A stretch of 64,000 nt of DNA, from contig NZ_JACIFF010000008.1 of NCBI RefSeq assembly GCF_014197245.1, positions 248,001 to 312,000 of the forward strand, given 5' to 3'. Below, piece by piece: positions 54,210 to 63,275 of this stretch; within the stretch, counting starts at the first letter, position 1; every line of letters begins with the position of its first letter. The translations under genes were made by a program, and so were the position numbers. Under the pieces are notes generated by a model. The model saw only the letters and a list, made by a program, of their open reading frames with translations, ran no database searches and was not told the origin of the DNA. The DNA is from Neolewinella aquimaris. GTDB lineage: Bacteria > Bacteroidota > Bacteroidia > Chitinophagales > Saprospiraceae.

Positions 54210-56144
54210 CTATCCGCCCCCAACCACCAGTTTCTTCACCATCCGCCCAGTCGGGCTGCTCACCGAGACGAGGTAGGCACCCGGGGGTAGCCGGTCTACG
54301 TCGAGTGTGGCAGCGGGCGAATCATCGGCGGAGAAGCTCCGGCGCAGCACCACCGCCCCGGTCAGGGAGCGCAGTTCCACCACCACCGACTGGCCGGCGA
54401 AGGCGGACAGGCCGAGGGATACCCGGTGGTGGGCGGGGTTCGGGAAGAGATCGAAGTCAAACGGCGTGACTTCCGGCTGGGCCGGCAGGATGGCCACGGG
54501 CGCGGCGGGGGCCGCCAGCGGTGCCGTAGGGGAATCGGAAATCATGACCTCGTCGAATACGCCCACCGTTACCTGCCTGTCGTTCAGGCTCTCGGCGAAG
54601 AGGCCCACCCTGATGCAGTTCGTCATGACTACCTTCCTGGTGAAGAGCAGTTTCCAGGTTTGGCCGTCCGTGGAGGTATAGCCGGTGAAGGTGTTGCCGA
54701 TGCGGACCAGCCGCAGCCAGCTGTCGTGCCGCCGGTTGTCCTGTGCAAAGCCGGTCTTGCCTCCGGTCGTAAGGCGGTACTCTCCGCGCACGATCGGGTT
54801 GCGCTTGCGCTTAAGTACCACCATGGGTGAATTGTCGGATAGGTCCTGACGCATTTCAAGGCCTACCCAACCGATGCCGCTCTGGCTGCTTATCCGGGCG
54901 ACGATCTCGGCATCTCCGCACATCTCCTGGTACACCAGCTGCTGCTCGTCGCGGTTCTTTTTGGAAGCTCCCGTGGCGGTGATGGTGAACTCGTCAGAAT
55001 CGCAGACGTCGAACGTAATCCCGCCGCCGGCCCCGCCAATGGCCTTTACGTCCCACGCGCCCGCTACCGGATCCGGCGGGTAGTCGCCTCCCGGACAAGA
55101 GACGGGTTCGTCGTACAGCGGGCAGACCAGCATCTCACATTCCGGGTCGCCGGAAAGCCGCACGTAAACGGGAACGCCCTTCGTACCGTCGGCCGGAATG
55201 CCGTTGACACAAATCACTATCTGCTGAGGGCTGACAACCTGAGTGAAGGCGACCGGGTAAGAGGTCCCGTCAACGACTACTTCGTATCCCGCCGTGGTGG
55301 AGGGCAGTAAGTTGCCCGTGACGTAGAAGCAAGTGCGGTAGGTGCCGTCGCCATTGCAGGTGGGTCCGATGTAGGCGTCGCTCGGTTGGCCGGCCACGCG
55401 CACGTCGGTGATCTCGCAGGTGCACTTCGGCTCATCGAAGAGGTTAGTGGCCGTAAAGGTGCAGCCGTTACCGGCGTCGATCGTGACGTCCACGTCGGCA
55501 CTGGCATCCCCCGGCACGCCGGTTACGCAGACCACCACTTGCTGGGGGCTTAGTACCTGTACGAAAGCTGCGCTGTAGGCTACGCCATCCACGGTGATGG
55601 TGTATGCAGCCGCGTTGGCGGGCAGGAAGGTGCCCGTGAGGTAGAAGCAGGTGCGGTAAGTACCGTCGTTGTTGCAGGTGGGTCCGATGTAGGCGTCGCT
55701 CGGCTGGCCGGCTACGCGTACGTCGGTGATCTCGCAGGTGCACTTGGGCTCGTCGATCAGGTCGGTTGCGGTGTAGGTACAGCCACTTCCCGCGTCTACC
55801 GTTACGTCGACATTCTGGGTCCCGTCGCCCGGCACGCCGAGAATGCAAACTACCACTTCCTGTAGACCGATGACCTGCAGAAAGGCGCCCGTATACGGTA
55901 TACCTTCAATTGTGATGCTGTAGGCTGCTGCATTATTGGGGAGATCCGGACCGCTGATGTAAAAGCAGGTGCGGTAGGTGCCGTTGTTGTCGCAGGTGGG
56001 CCCGATGTAGGCGTCGCCCGGTTGTCCCCCCAGCCGGACGTTGTTGATGGTACATACCGCGTCGTGGACGGGCGAAAGACTGAGGAGAAAGAAGGGCAAC
56101 ACCGTCAGGAGCAGCACATGTAGGGTAGATTTTCGGACTTGCAT
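54210..56144 (-). CDS. T9SS protein with three tandem repeats
   Basis: 644 residues from ATG 56144, where 'MQVRKSTLHVLLLTVLPFFL' begins a signal peptide; further upstream frame lacks such a feature. Three near-identical repeats of about 88 residues follow, each with 'GQPSDAYIGPTC', 'DGTYRTCFY' and 'SPQQVVVCV', and paired cysteines that may form disulfides. A laminin-G/DUF1349-like domain comes next ('AEIVARISSQSGIGWVGLEM', 'WLRLVRIGNTFTGYTSTDG'), then a sorting domain 'FDLFPNPAHHRVSLGL'. It is a secreted surface protein, possibly carbohydrate-binding. Confidence 0.82.
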   Translation of the reverse strand: MQVRKSTLHVLLLTVLPFFLLSLSPVHDAVCTINNVRLGGQPGDAYIGPTCDNNGTYRTCFYISGPDLPNNAAAYSITIEGIPYTGAFLQVIGLQEVVVCILGVPGDGTQNVDVTVDAGSGCTYTATDLIDEPKCTCEITDVRVAGQPSDAYIGPTCNNDGTYRTCFYLTGTFLPANAAAYTITVDGVAYSAAFVQVLSPQQVVVCVTGVPGDASADVDVTIDAGNGCTFTATNLFDEPKCTCEITDVRVAGQPSDAYIGPTCNGDGTYRTCFYVTGNLLPSTTAGYEVVVDGTSYPVAFTQVVSPQQIVICVNGIPADGTKGVPVYVRLSGDPECEMLVCPLYDEPVSCPGGDYPPDPVAGAWDVKAIGGAGGGITFDVCDSDEFTITATGASKKNRDEQQLVYQEMCGDAEIVARISSQSGIGWVGLEMRQDLSDNSPMVVLKRKRNPIVRGEYRLTTGGKTGFAQDNRRHDSWLRLVRIGNTFTGYTSTDGQTWKLLFTRKVVMTNCIRVGLFAESLNDRQVTVGVFDEVMISDSPTAPLAAPAAPVAILPAQPEVTPFDFDLFPNPAHHRVSLGLSAFAGQSVVVELRSLTGAVVLRRSFSADDSPAATLDVDRLPPGAYLVSVSSPTGRMVKKLVVGGG

Positions 56145-56572
56145 AATGTAATATTTTGGGTGAGGCATTACATAAGCGGTACGGGCTGGTCCCCCGGAGT
56201 GGGGCAGCTTTGATACCATAGCCACGGCGGGCGTACCATGAAGAGACGGACGGAGGAGCGCGCTCACATCCAGTCAGACCAGCAAAATGACGTTGTTATG
56301 TTTCCCCCGGGGGTAGCGGGCGGAAAATGGGTCGGTGTGTGGGGATAACCTGGTATAAAGTACGGGATATCACTACATCTTTTCTAATGTGTTATCACAT
56401 TTATTTTTTATCGATGTCCCATGTTGGCGCCCCGCAAACACGGGTATCTGCACTCTAATTTGATCTGAGGCAACCGCATATATAGCGTCGGCCGACGAGG
56501 TGACCGGCAACGAAAGCTTCCTTGGGAATTACCTTGCACCTGCGCCCCGCCGCCCAGTGCACGCTGGTCGAC
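56145..56572. other. Gene-free stretch with dispersed motif copy 6
   Basis: No gene is supported here. It holds the promoter side of the triple-repeat T9SS gene. An AT-rich 'CTTTTCTAATGTGTTATCAC' lies at about 56381-56400. The dispersed GC-rich motif is present on the plus strand at 56532-56555, next to the 3' end of the DinB gene. 'GCGTCGGCCGACGAGG' near 56485 is a fragment of the palindromic repeat block. Confidence 0.5.
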
Positions 56573-57067
56573 TTAGAAACTCTGATCGTCTGCACTGGGG
56601 CCATAGCTCGCAGGCAGGGGGATGCCCAACAGCCGGTAGTAGACGCCGAGCTGCGCGCGGTGGTGGGTGATCTGGTTGAGGGCCTGACGGATGGCGAAAT
56701 ACTTGCTCCATTCCGCGATGAGGTTGCCGTTCATTTTTAGGGCCCAATTGGATTCCAGGTCATCGTCGGTCGCTTTGCTCAGTGCCTCCTTGCTGTGGTT
56801 GAAATTTTTGTCCAGCTCGGCGATGAGGTCGGAGGAGGAGGTGAGGGGGGACGGCGTTTTGGTGTCGGCGAGGTCCATGTACGAGGTAGCAAGCATGTCG
56901 CCCGTCCAGCCGAAGATGTGGGTGAGGTGGGTGACCAGGTGACTGAGCGCCATGCTTTTTTCGTGGGGCGCATACTTATTTTTATCTACGGGGTAGCGGT
57001 CAAAGAATTTGGCGGTAGTGGAGTACTCGTGGGCCAGTTCGGTTTGGAGGAGGTGGGTGATTTGCAT
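56573..57067 (-). CDS. DinB-family protein
   Basis: 164 residues from ATG 57067 ('MQITHLLQTELAHEYSTTAK'). It is a four-helix-bundle protein of the DinB/YfiT type: 'ALSHLVTHLTHIFGWTG', 'ALSKATDDDLESNWALKMNG' and 'NQITHHRAQLGVYYRLLGIP' carry the spaced histidines (HLTHIF, THHRAQ) that bind a metal. Family members are thiol-dependent transferases or of unknown role. The gene stands just downstream of the STAND-LRR gene on the same strand, 160 bp away, and is probably independent of it. Confidence 0.87.
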   Translation of the reverse strand: MQITHLLQTELAHEYSTTAKFFDRYPVDKNKYAPHEKSMALSHLVTHLTHIFGWTGDMLATSYMDLADTKTPSPLTSSSDLIAELDKNFNHSKEALSKATDDDLESNWALKMNGNLIAEWSKYFAIRQALNQITHHRAQLGVYYRLLGIPLPASYGPSADDQSF

Positions 57068-57228
57068 TGGGTGGTGTTTGTTTTTGTGATCGTCCAAGTT
57101 AAGTGTTCAACTTAGCTGGTGATCCAATTTCATTACGGAGGGTTATTTCGGCCCTATTAAGGTACGACTGGCAAATCCTTAAGGTCATCCGAATATTTGG
57201 ACCGGTTTCAACACTCTAAATATTAACG

Positions 57229-60200
57229 CTAATCTATCACTCGCCAATTGGGGAGTGCCTGTTCTAGCATCTTGACTTGCTCTTCAGCAACCCCAGTTCC
57301 TCTTAAATCTATATACTTCAAGTTAGTCAGATTGAAAAGGGGCTTGATATCGGTCAATGCCTCGTTATTGCTTAATCTGAGCGATTGCAAATTGGTTAGG
57401 TTGGCCAGAGCGTCGATGTTGCTTAGATCTGCGCTATCTAATTCAAGAACTCGTAAATTTGTCAGACCGGCCAGTCCGTCGATGTTACTGAGTGAGGTGT
57501 TGCCATTCAAAATGAGCGTTTGTAAACTTGTCAAATTAGTGAGTGCGTCTACGTTTTTCAGGGCGGTGATGCCACTCATATTTAATGTTCGCAACCATTT
57601 TAAATTGGCTAGCGCATCGACGTCAACTAGAGAGGGATTGTAACTCAAATTGAGTTTCTGCAAACTTGCCAAATTGGCAAGACCTTCGATGTTGCCGAGT
57701 GCTTTGTTACCACTCAAATCAAGCTCCTGCAGACTTGTCATATTGAGTAGTCCGTCTACATTGACCAGGGAAGTATTATCACTCAAATTCAGCTCCTGTA
57801 AGCGAGTTAAATTTGCTAGTGCGTTGACATCTTTTATGGCTGTGTTACCCTTTAAATTTAACGCTTGCAGATTTATTAGGTTAGCGAGACTGTTGATGTC
57901 TGTTAACTCGGGGTTATCGTTCAAATAGAGCGTTCGCAAATTCTTCAAATTAGCAAGACCGTCAACACTATTTAGGCAGAAGTTATCACTTGAATAGAGC
58001 GTTTGTAGATTTTTCAAATTGGCAAGACCGTCGACATTACTTAAACTGTCTGTACCACTCAAATAGAGTTTTTGTAACTTAGTTAAATTAGCAAGACCAT
58101 CAACATTGCTTAGGGCCACAATATTGTCTAAATCTAGCGTTTGTAAATCCGTCAGATTAGTTAATGCGTCGATGTTATTTAGCTTTATAACGCTCCTTAG
58201 ATTTAATGTTCGTAGATTTGTCAGATTGGCCAGTCCATTGATATTCGTTAGGGAAGTATTGCCGTTCAAATAAAGTATTTGTAAATTTGTTAGACTGGCC
58301 AGATCATCAATATCAACTAATTCAGTATTGTTACTTAAATCAAGCTTTATCAAGCTATTTAAGTTAGCTAAACCGTCAATGCTGTTTGTGACAATGCTAT
58401 TGCTTAGATAAAGCTCTTGCAAACTTGTAAGGTTGGTAAGTGCATCAATACGGCCCAGATTCTCATTATTACTTAAGTTGAGTAACTGTAATCTTGTAAG
58501 GTGGGCCAATCCTTCAATGTCGCTTAGGTTCTTAATATTGCTTAAATGGAGCGTCTGTAATCTCGTCAGACTTGCTAAAGCGTTAACGTCGGTGAGGCTC
58601 GTGTTACCACTTAAATCAAGTGTTTGCAGATTCGTTAGACTCGCTAAATCGTTAACGTTGGTTAGGCTCGTATCTCTACTTAAATTGAGCGCTTGCAAGC
58701 TCGTAAGACTCGTTAAAGCACTAACGTCGTTGAGGCTCGTATTACCACTTAAATCAAGCGTTTGCAAGTTAGTTAGCCCCCCCAGAGCGTTGATATTATT
58801 CAGACTCGTATGGCCACTTAAATCAAGAGTTTGCAGATTCGTGAGGTTGGCCAGCGCATCAAAGTTGTTTAATTCATTTGTCTGACCCAAATCAAGTATT
58901 CGCAAACTCGTTAAGTTACCTAGAGCATTGATGTTCATCAAGCTGCCATTGTTACTTATGTTAAGTGTTTCTAACTTTCTTAAATTAACGAGTGCATCAA
59001 CATTACTTATATTTGTGTTGTCACTCAAGTCAAGGGTTTGCAAACTCGTTAGGGCGGTAAGCGGACCTATGTCAGCTAAGTTGTTTGAGCTCAGGCTTAG
59101 ATGAGTCAATTGTGACAATCCATTCAGTCCGGCGATGGAATTCAAGCCGACATTATCGGCGTATAAAATTTGAAGAGAGGGGTATACATTAACCATTGCT
59201 GGTAAATTTTTCTGTTCCTTTCCCCGCCAATCCAATGCCTTTACAGTGTGATTCAACTCGCCAATTTCGGAAGCTAGTTCATATTCATGCCCCAAAGTAT
59301 CTATGAGCAGTTGTTTAGGCCCCTCATTTACTTTTGCAAACCCTTGCTTTTCAAATGGTTGGGCTTTACTGTACTTATAAGGTATTTTTACATCCAATTT
59401 TTTATTAATGAAGCCGAAAGTCAAGTACTCATCCTGACCTTTGGTCGCTAATCCAAATTCTCCATTATAGAAGTATATATTATTTAGAACATTCTCTGCT
59501 CTTTGGGCTTGTTTTTTAGCTAACTCCCGGGCGTCAAGAGCCTCCCTGGCTCTTTTCTTAGCGCTCACCATACCTAAGATCGCCGTTGAGAGTGCTACAA
59601 GCAGTGCTACTGTGAGAGCAACCAAGACAGTGTTTGATCTCCTTATCTTGCGAGCTTCCTCACGTTCTTTAACAAGAACCGCCGCCTGCTCCTGAGCCAA
59701 CCGCTCCCTTTCCACCCGCTCTTCCTCGGCCTTTCGTTCTGCCTTGGCGGTCAGGATGGGTTTGACCAGGCTGTCGTGGCTTATTTCATAGTCGTAACCG
59801 CCACGCAGATCCGCGTTAGATCTTAGGAGCCTGCATTCGTTAGTGAGGGTGTGAAGGGTTTCCTCGGTTAGGCCGAAGTCGTAGATCTGACCGCTGTAGA
59901 GGCTGAGCCTGCGCTCCCCTTCTTCGTAGATCAGCTCATCCTCGATAAGCTGCCGAGCCAGGATACGCTGGGCCGGATCGGAAATGCAGCTTAGGTTATC
60001 CCGGTAGAATCGTTCGCTGATGGTCTTCAGATCGCCCAGGAATGCGGTAGTGATCGTTCGGTCAGCCTGATTGCCGAGGCGGCGGTCGAGGGCGTCGCAG
60101 ATGACCTGAAGGTGGGTGCTTTCAATTCCGGCTTCCCCCGCGGCGAGGTAGTCGACCACGGCCTCCAGCGCCGGCGGAGTATAGTAAAAGGGAGGTGATG

Positions 60201-61008
60201 AGAAGTTTCCTGCCTGAGCCGCCGGCACTTCAATGGCGCGGGCGGCCTCTTCCCGGCTCAGTTGGGATAGTTCGAACCATACCTTGCTGATCATCGGTAT
60301 GTAGTCGGATAGTCCTCCCAGCAGGTGCATTCGGTCGTCCCGGATGGCTATAATTACGTGGAGTTTAAATCCCCGCAGGAGCTGCTGGGTTTCATCCTGG
60401 GTAAGCGGACTGTTCTCTCCCTCATACAGGCTGAGCATGTCCCAGTATCGCTGCGGCAGGATGGTGTGGAGTGCTTCGGCAAGTTGCCGACGGAATACCA
60501 GCTGCTGACTGCGTGGGTAAGTAAAGAGCTCTTCAAACTGATCGAAGATCAGCAACAGGGAGGGAAGTTCCGCATCACTGCCGGAAGCGGACAGAAGGGA
60601 TAGTTGCAGTTCCTTCAGCGCCCGCCAGAGGCTATCGTCGGTGGGAATCAGTTTGTTCAGATGAAATAGATCGGGCGGGGAATATTCGAGGGCCAGGCGG
60701 GTATTTTCAATAGTGATCCGGGTAGTGACCTGTGGGGCGATTACTTCCTCCGAGTCAGCGGCACCGAAGCGGACTTCGATCGGAATGAAATCACCGCTCT
60801 TCCGTATCAGCGGCAGTAGCCCTGCCTTAATGATAGAACTCTTGCCAACTCCCGATTTGGCGTGAAGTACCACCATTCGCTCCTGACGGATTAGCCGGTG
60901 GAATTTGACTGCGGTCTGCTCTCTCCCGTAGAAGATATCCGCCTGATCCTCGCTAAAGGGCTGGGGACCGGGATACCGACTACGTGCGTTCCAAACCTGC
61001 TTGCTCAT
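57229..61008 (-). CDS. STAND NTPase with membrane span, WG repeat and leucine-rich repeats
   Basis: 1259 residues. N-terminal STAND (nSTAND1-like) NTPase: 'NARSRYPGPQPFSEDQADIF', Walker A 'HAKSGVGKSS' (49-58), Walker B 'LLLIFDQFEE' (151-160), and a winged-helix end 'EISHDSLVKPIL' (about 408-419). A charged coiled coil (420-458), one membrane span (459-481), a second helix and a WG-type repeat ('FGFINKKLDVKIPYKYSKAQ', 531-550) follow. From about 612 to 1250 there are about 27 leucine-rich repeats of 23 residues ('LQTLDLSGNTSL'). The NTPase should be cytoplasmic and the LRR part across the inner membrane if the span inserts. Its first ATG overlaps the SIR2-like stop (ATGA), so the two are translated together. 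Confidence 0.88.
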   Translation of the reverse strand: MSKQVWNARSRYPGPQPFSEDQADIFYGREQTAVKFHRLIRQERMVVLHAKSGVGKSSIIKAGLLPLIRKSGDFIPIEVRFGAADSEEVIAPQVTTRITIENTRLALEYSPPDLFHLNKLIPTDDSLWRALKELQLSLLSASGSDAELPSLLLIFDQFEELFTYPRSQQLVFRRQLAEALHTILPQRYWDMLSLYEGENSPLTQDETQQLLRGFKLHVIIAIRDDRMHLLGGLSDYIPMISKVWFELSQLSREEAARAIEVPAAQAGNFSSPPFYYTPPALEAVVDYLAAGEAGIESTHLQVICDALDRRLGNQADRTITTAFLGDLKTISERFYRDNLSCISDPAQRILARQLIEDELIYEEGERRLSLYSGQIYDFGLTEETLHTLTNECRLLRSNADLRGGYDYEISHDSLVKPILTAKAERKAEEERVERERLAQEQAAVLVKEREEARKIRRSNTVLVALTVALLVALSTAILGMVSAKKRAREALDARELAKKQAQRAENVLNNIYFYNGEFGLATKGQDEYLTFGFINKKLDVKIPYKYSKAQPFEKQGFAKVNEGPKQLLIDTLGHEYELASEIGELNHTVKALDWRGKEQKNLPAMVNVYPSLQILYADNVGLNSIAGLNGLSQLTHLSLSSNNLADIGPLTALTSLQTLDLSDNTNISNVDALVNLRKLETLNISNNGSLMNINALGNLTSLRILDLGQTNELNNFDALANLTNLQTLDLSGHTSLNNINALGGLTNLQTLDLSGNTSLNDVSALTSLTSLQALNLSRDTSLTNVNDLASLTNLQTLDLSGNTSLTDVNALASLTRLQTLHLSNIKNLSDIEGLAHLTRLQLLNLSNNENLGRIDALTNLTSLQELYLSNSIVTNSIDGLANLNSLIKLDLSNNTELVDIDDLASLTNLQILYLNGNTSLTNINGLANLTNLRTLNLRSVIKLNNIDALTNLTDLQTLDLDNIVALSNVDGLANLTKLQKLYLSGTDSLSNVDGLANLKNLQTLYSSDNFCLNSVDGLANLKNLRTLYLNDNPELTDINSLANLINLQALNLKGNTAIKDVNALANLTRLQELNLSDNTSLVNVDGLLNMTSLQELDLSGNKALGNIEGLANLASLQKLNLSYNPSLVDVDALANLKWLRTLNMSGITALKNVDALTNLTSLQTLILNGNTSLSNIDGLAGLTNLRVLELDSADLSNIDALANLTNLQSLRLSNNEALTDIKPLFNLTNLKYIDLRGTGVAEEQVKMLEQALPNWRVID
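57240..59160 (-). repeat. LRR-coding tandem repeat, 69-bp unit, about 27 copies
   Basis: The 3' half of the STAND gene consists of 69-bp units encoding the 23-residue pattern 'L-x2-L-x2-L-x-L-S-x-N-x2-L-x-N-I/V-D-x-L-A-x-L'. Neighbouring units share long stretches of near-identical DNA, which would permit unequal recombination and change of repeat number. Confidence 0.85.
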
Positions 61009-62159
61009 AAGCTCATGGCGTGTGGTTGGAGAGCTTCAAGGTCATCGATCAGTTTCAGGAGCGAGACGTTTATTTTGTTCAGCTCCAGCTTGCTATCGTT
61101 ATCCGGTATTATTCCTAACGTAATTTGCTCCTGCAGCCCGGTGTGACGGGATTTAAGTTGAATTACCTGCAACATGAGGTCACGGCCGGCGGTACCGGTC
61201 CGTTTAATTTCGTGTTGCAATCGATTCAAAGCATCCGATGTCTTTGAATTGCCGATCATCGCGCGTAGCCCTTGTGATACCGAAGCGTGTGAAGTTTGTA
61301 CTGCCGCTTTCTCGCGAAGTAGGTTTTTAGCCCCACAGCGCGTGATAAGTCCGTTAAGGAACCCATCAATGTCTTCGTTCATCAGCCGTATACCGTACTG
61401 GCACTGCCAGCTTTCGCGGATGTCATCGTTGGCGTTGGGTATGGTGGCGTACTTGCTTTTTCGGTTCTCGTGCTGTTTGAGAATGTGCATGAACATGTGC
61501 ATCCTCCAATCATCGGGCGGCATACCCAGAAAAATGAAGCATTCAGCCGATAAAATGTTGTCCTTCAGCAAAATAGACATACTGTTACCACGAAACGTAC
61601 TTTCCATATAGTTGAAAAAGTCGTTGTAGGTCAGTACCAACGAGTTACGTTGTTCCAAATCCCCTACCAGATTGTATACGAGGGGTCTGTGTTTGTCCGG
61701 CACGGAGATGTTACGGTCCGGTTCATTTCGTACATATTCACCAATTTCGCACGCGTACCCTTTTTCTTTGAATGCAGCGGCCAGGTGGCGGTCGGGGGTC
61801 AGGCAAAGGAAGAGATGTCCCGGGATGCTGGCCAGTTTACTTAGTCTTTCCCTGGCAGCCTGGCGTTCAGAATCATAGAAAATATTAACTGCTTCGTGGA
61901 CAACCAAGTGATCGCCGTTGTCACGGAGGTGATACCAGCCATTTTCCCGCACTTTGATGCCGATTTTGGCGGAATGCTCCCTCAGATAACTGCTCAGTCG
62001 CGCACTCTGGCTTCTGCTATCTCCGGGCGTGGTATAGAACTCCGGCCCCACGCAGATCACACACCGTTCCTGCTCGATCGTACGTAGCAGTGAGTTCCAC
62101 TGAAGGTCACTTAGCAATTGGCTTTCCATTTGCGGGTCTGATATGGTGGATGGTTCCAT
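61005..62159 (-). CDS. SIR2-like protein with C-terminal effector-associated domain
   Basis: 384 residues; ATG 62129 is an alternative start. The SIR2_2-type fold is recognised by 'ERCVICVGPEFYT' (31-43, the NAD-loop position), 'PLVYNLVGDLEQRNSLVLTY' (159-178) followed by 'NDFFNYM', and 'ECFIFLGMPPDDWRMHMFMH' (206-225). The His normally found in 'K-L-H-G-D' is Val here ('YNLVGD'), so NAD cleavage is uncertain. Residues about 330-375 ('VIQLKSRHTGLQEQITLGII', then 'LELNKINVSLLKLIDDL') match an EAD11-type adaptor domain also present in the CHAT protein encoded upstream. It overlaps the STAND gene by 4 bp. Confidence 0.8.
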   Translation of the reverse strand: MEPSTISDPQMESQLLSDLQWNSLLRTIEQERCVICVGPEFYTTPGDSRSQSARLSSYLREHSAKIGIKVRENGWYHLRDNGDHLVVHEAVNIFYDSERQAARERLSKLASIPGHLFLCLTPDRHLAAAFKEKGYACEIGEYVRNEPDRNISVPDKHRPLVYNLVGDLEQRNSLVLTYNDFFNYMESTFRGNSMSILLKDNILSAECFIFLGMPPDDWRMHMFMHILKQHENRKSKYATIPNANDDIRESWQCQYGIRLMNEDIDGFLNGLITRCGAKNLLREKAAVQTSHASVSQGLRAMIGNSKTSDALNRLQHEIKRTGTAGRDLMLQVIQLKSRHTGLQEQITLGIIPDNDSKLELNKINVSLLKLIDDLEALQPHAMSL

Positions 62160-62381
62160 TGTGTTCTTGACTTTCGTGTCCGAGGTGACTTGATTTACAG
62201 GTGTTTTAGGTTTTAGTCCATAGACATCTGGTTGTATTTCTTGATGTGAAAAATATCGAGGTCGTTACACTTTTGATCGGCTCATTCGGACGGCATTCAG
62301 CATCCTCACAGAGGTAGAACTTTCGTAATGGTGATCCCGGCAAACTGACCCCAAATTCGACTACCCCCCAATCGATCTGCC

Positions 62382-63275
62382 TCATTCTGATTGAGGGGCT
62401 GATGCTTTGGTACTTCCGCGTAGCAGCACGGGTACCGCGTCATCATCTAACCCCTGGAGTTGGATCATATTGACGGCCAGATCGAACGCAAACTCCACGT
62501 CCTCCTCATCGGCTAGGCCACGATAGAAGCCCGTTGAGAATTCGATTGCGGAGTCGTCGCCAACCTGATCGTTCATGCCGATCACATAAGGGACATGCTT
62601 ATTGATGCCGTGTGCCTGGTCTTCGGAATAACATGAGTTGAGCAGGACGATCTCAATGTCCACCTTTCTCGAAAAGATCCGGAACATGTTTTCAAGTGCC
62701 TTACCGGAAACCAGTTGTGCTTTGGATTCGGAGTTTATGAGAATGATGCCTCCCTCCAGCTCGTTTCCGGTTTCCCCATGGCCGGAGAAATGGATAAAAT
62801 TAGGTTTATGCTTCAGAATCGCTTGCTGCATTGAATCGGCAGTGATCGCCCATTCCGCTACGAGTTTGTATTCGACTATTCCAAGTTGGAGGCTAGAGAA
62901 AATTCTGGCGAACTCCTTTTCCAATTGCAATTTTGCCTGATCTAAGGGCGCGGAGGCGAGGAACAAAATGACTTTTTTGCCTCGCTCCACCTTGTTCTCT
63001 GGGAAGGTTACCCCGTTGGTCGGCAGTTCTAGTCTTTGCGTGATGTCTAACAATGAATTTGCCAGAATAGACTGCTCCCGCAGAGCATCCGTATAGCTGA
63101 TCACTCCGATTCGCTCCTGCTGCTTGACCCTGGTAAATCTTGATTTTAGTAATATTATATCGTTGCGCAGACTGGAATTACTATGCGTTTCACTCCAGGC
63201 GAGTAATTCCTGTATTGCATCTTCTGTTCTATTATCAGATATATACTCTCTAACTTTAGCTTGTATATCGATCAT
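62382..63275 (-). CDS. CHAT protease with N-terminal effector-associated domain
   Basis: 297 residues. Residues 1-80 form an EAD11-like helical adaptor ('ILLKSRFTRVKQQERIGVIS' at 41-60, then 'LANSLLDITQRLEL'). Residues 100-290 are a CHAT (caspase-like) domain: 'KVILFLASAP', catalytic His166 in 'IHFSGHGETG', catalytic Cys215 in 'IVLLNSCYSED', and 'PYVIGMNDQVGDDSAIEFST' with 'FYRGLADEEDVEFAF'. It would cleave a protein target after activation. It is the first gene of the CHAT, SIR2-like, STAND-LRR cluster; 222 bp without another gene separate it from the SIR2-like start. Confidence 0.88.
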   Translation of the reverse strand: MIDIQAKVREYISDNRTEDAIQELLAWSETHSNSSLRNDIILLKSRFTRVKQQERIGVISYTDALREQSILANSLLDITQRLELPTNGVTFPENKVERGKKVILFLASAPLDQAKLQLEKEFARIFSSLQLGIVEYKLVAEWAITADSMQQAILKHKPNFIHFSGHGETGNELEGGIILINSESKAQLVSGKALENMFRIFSRKVDIEIVLLNSCYSEDQAHGINKHVPYVIGMNDQVGDDSAIEFSTGFYRGLADEEDVEFAFDLAVNMIQLQGLDDDAVPVLLRGSTKASAPQSE

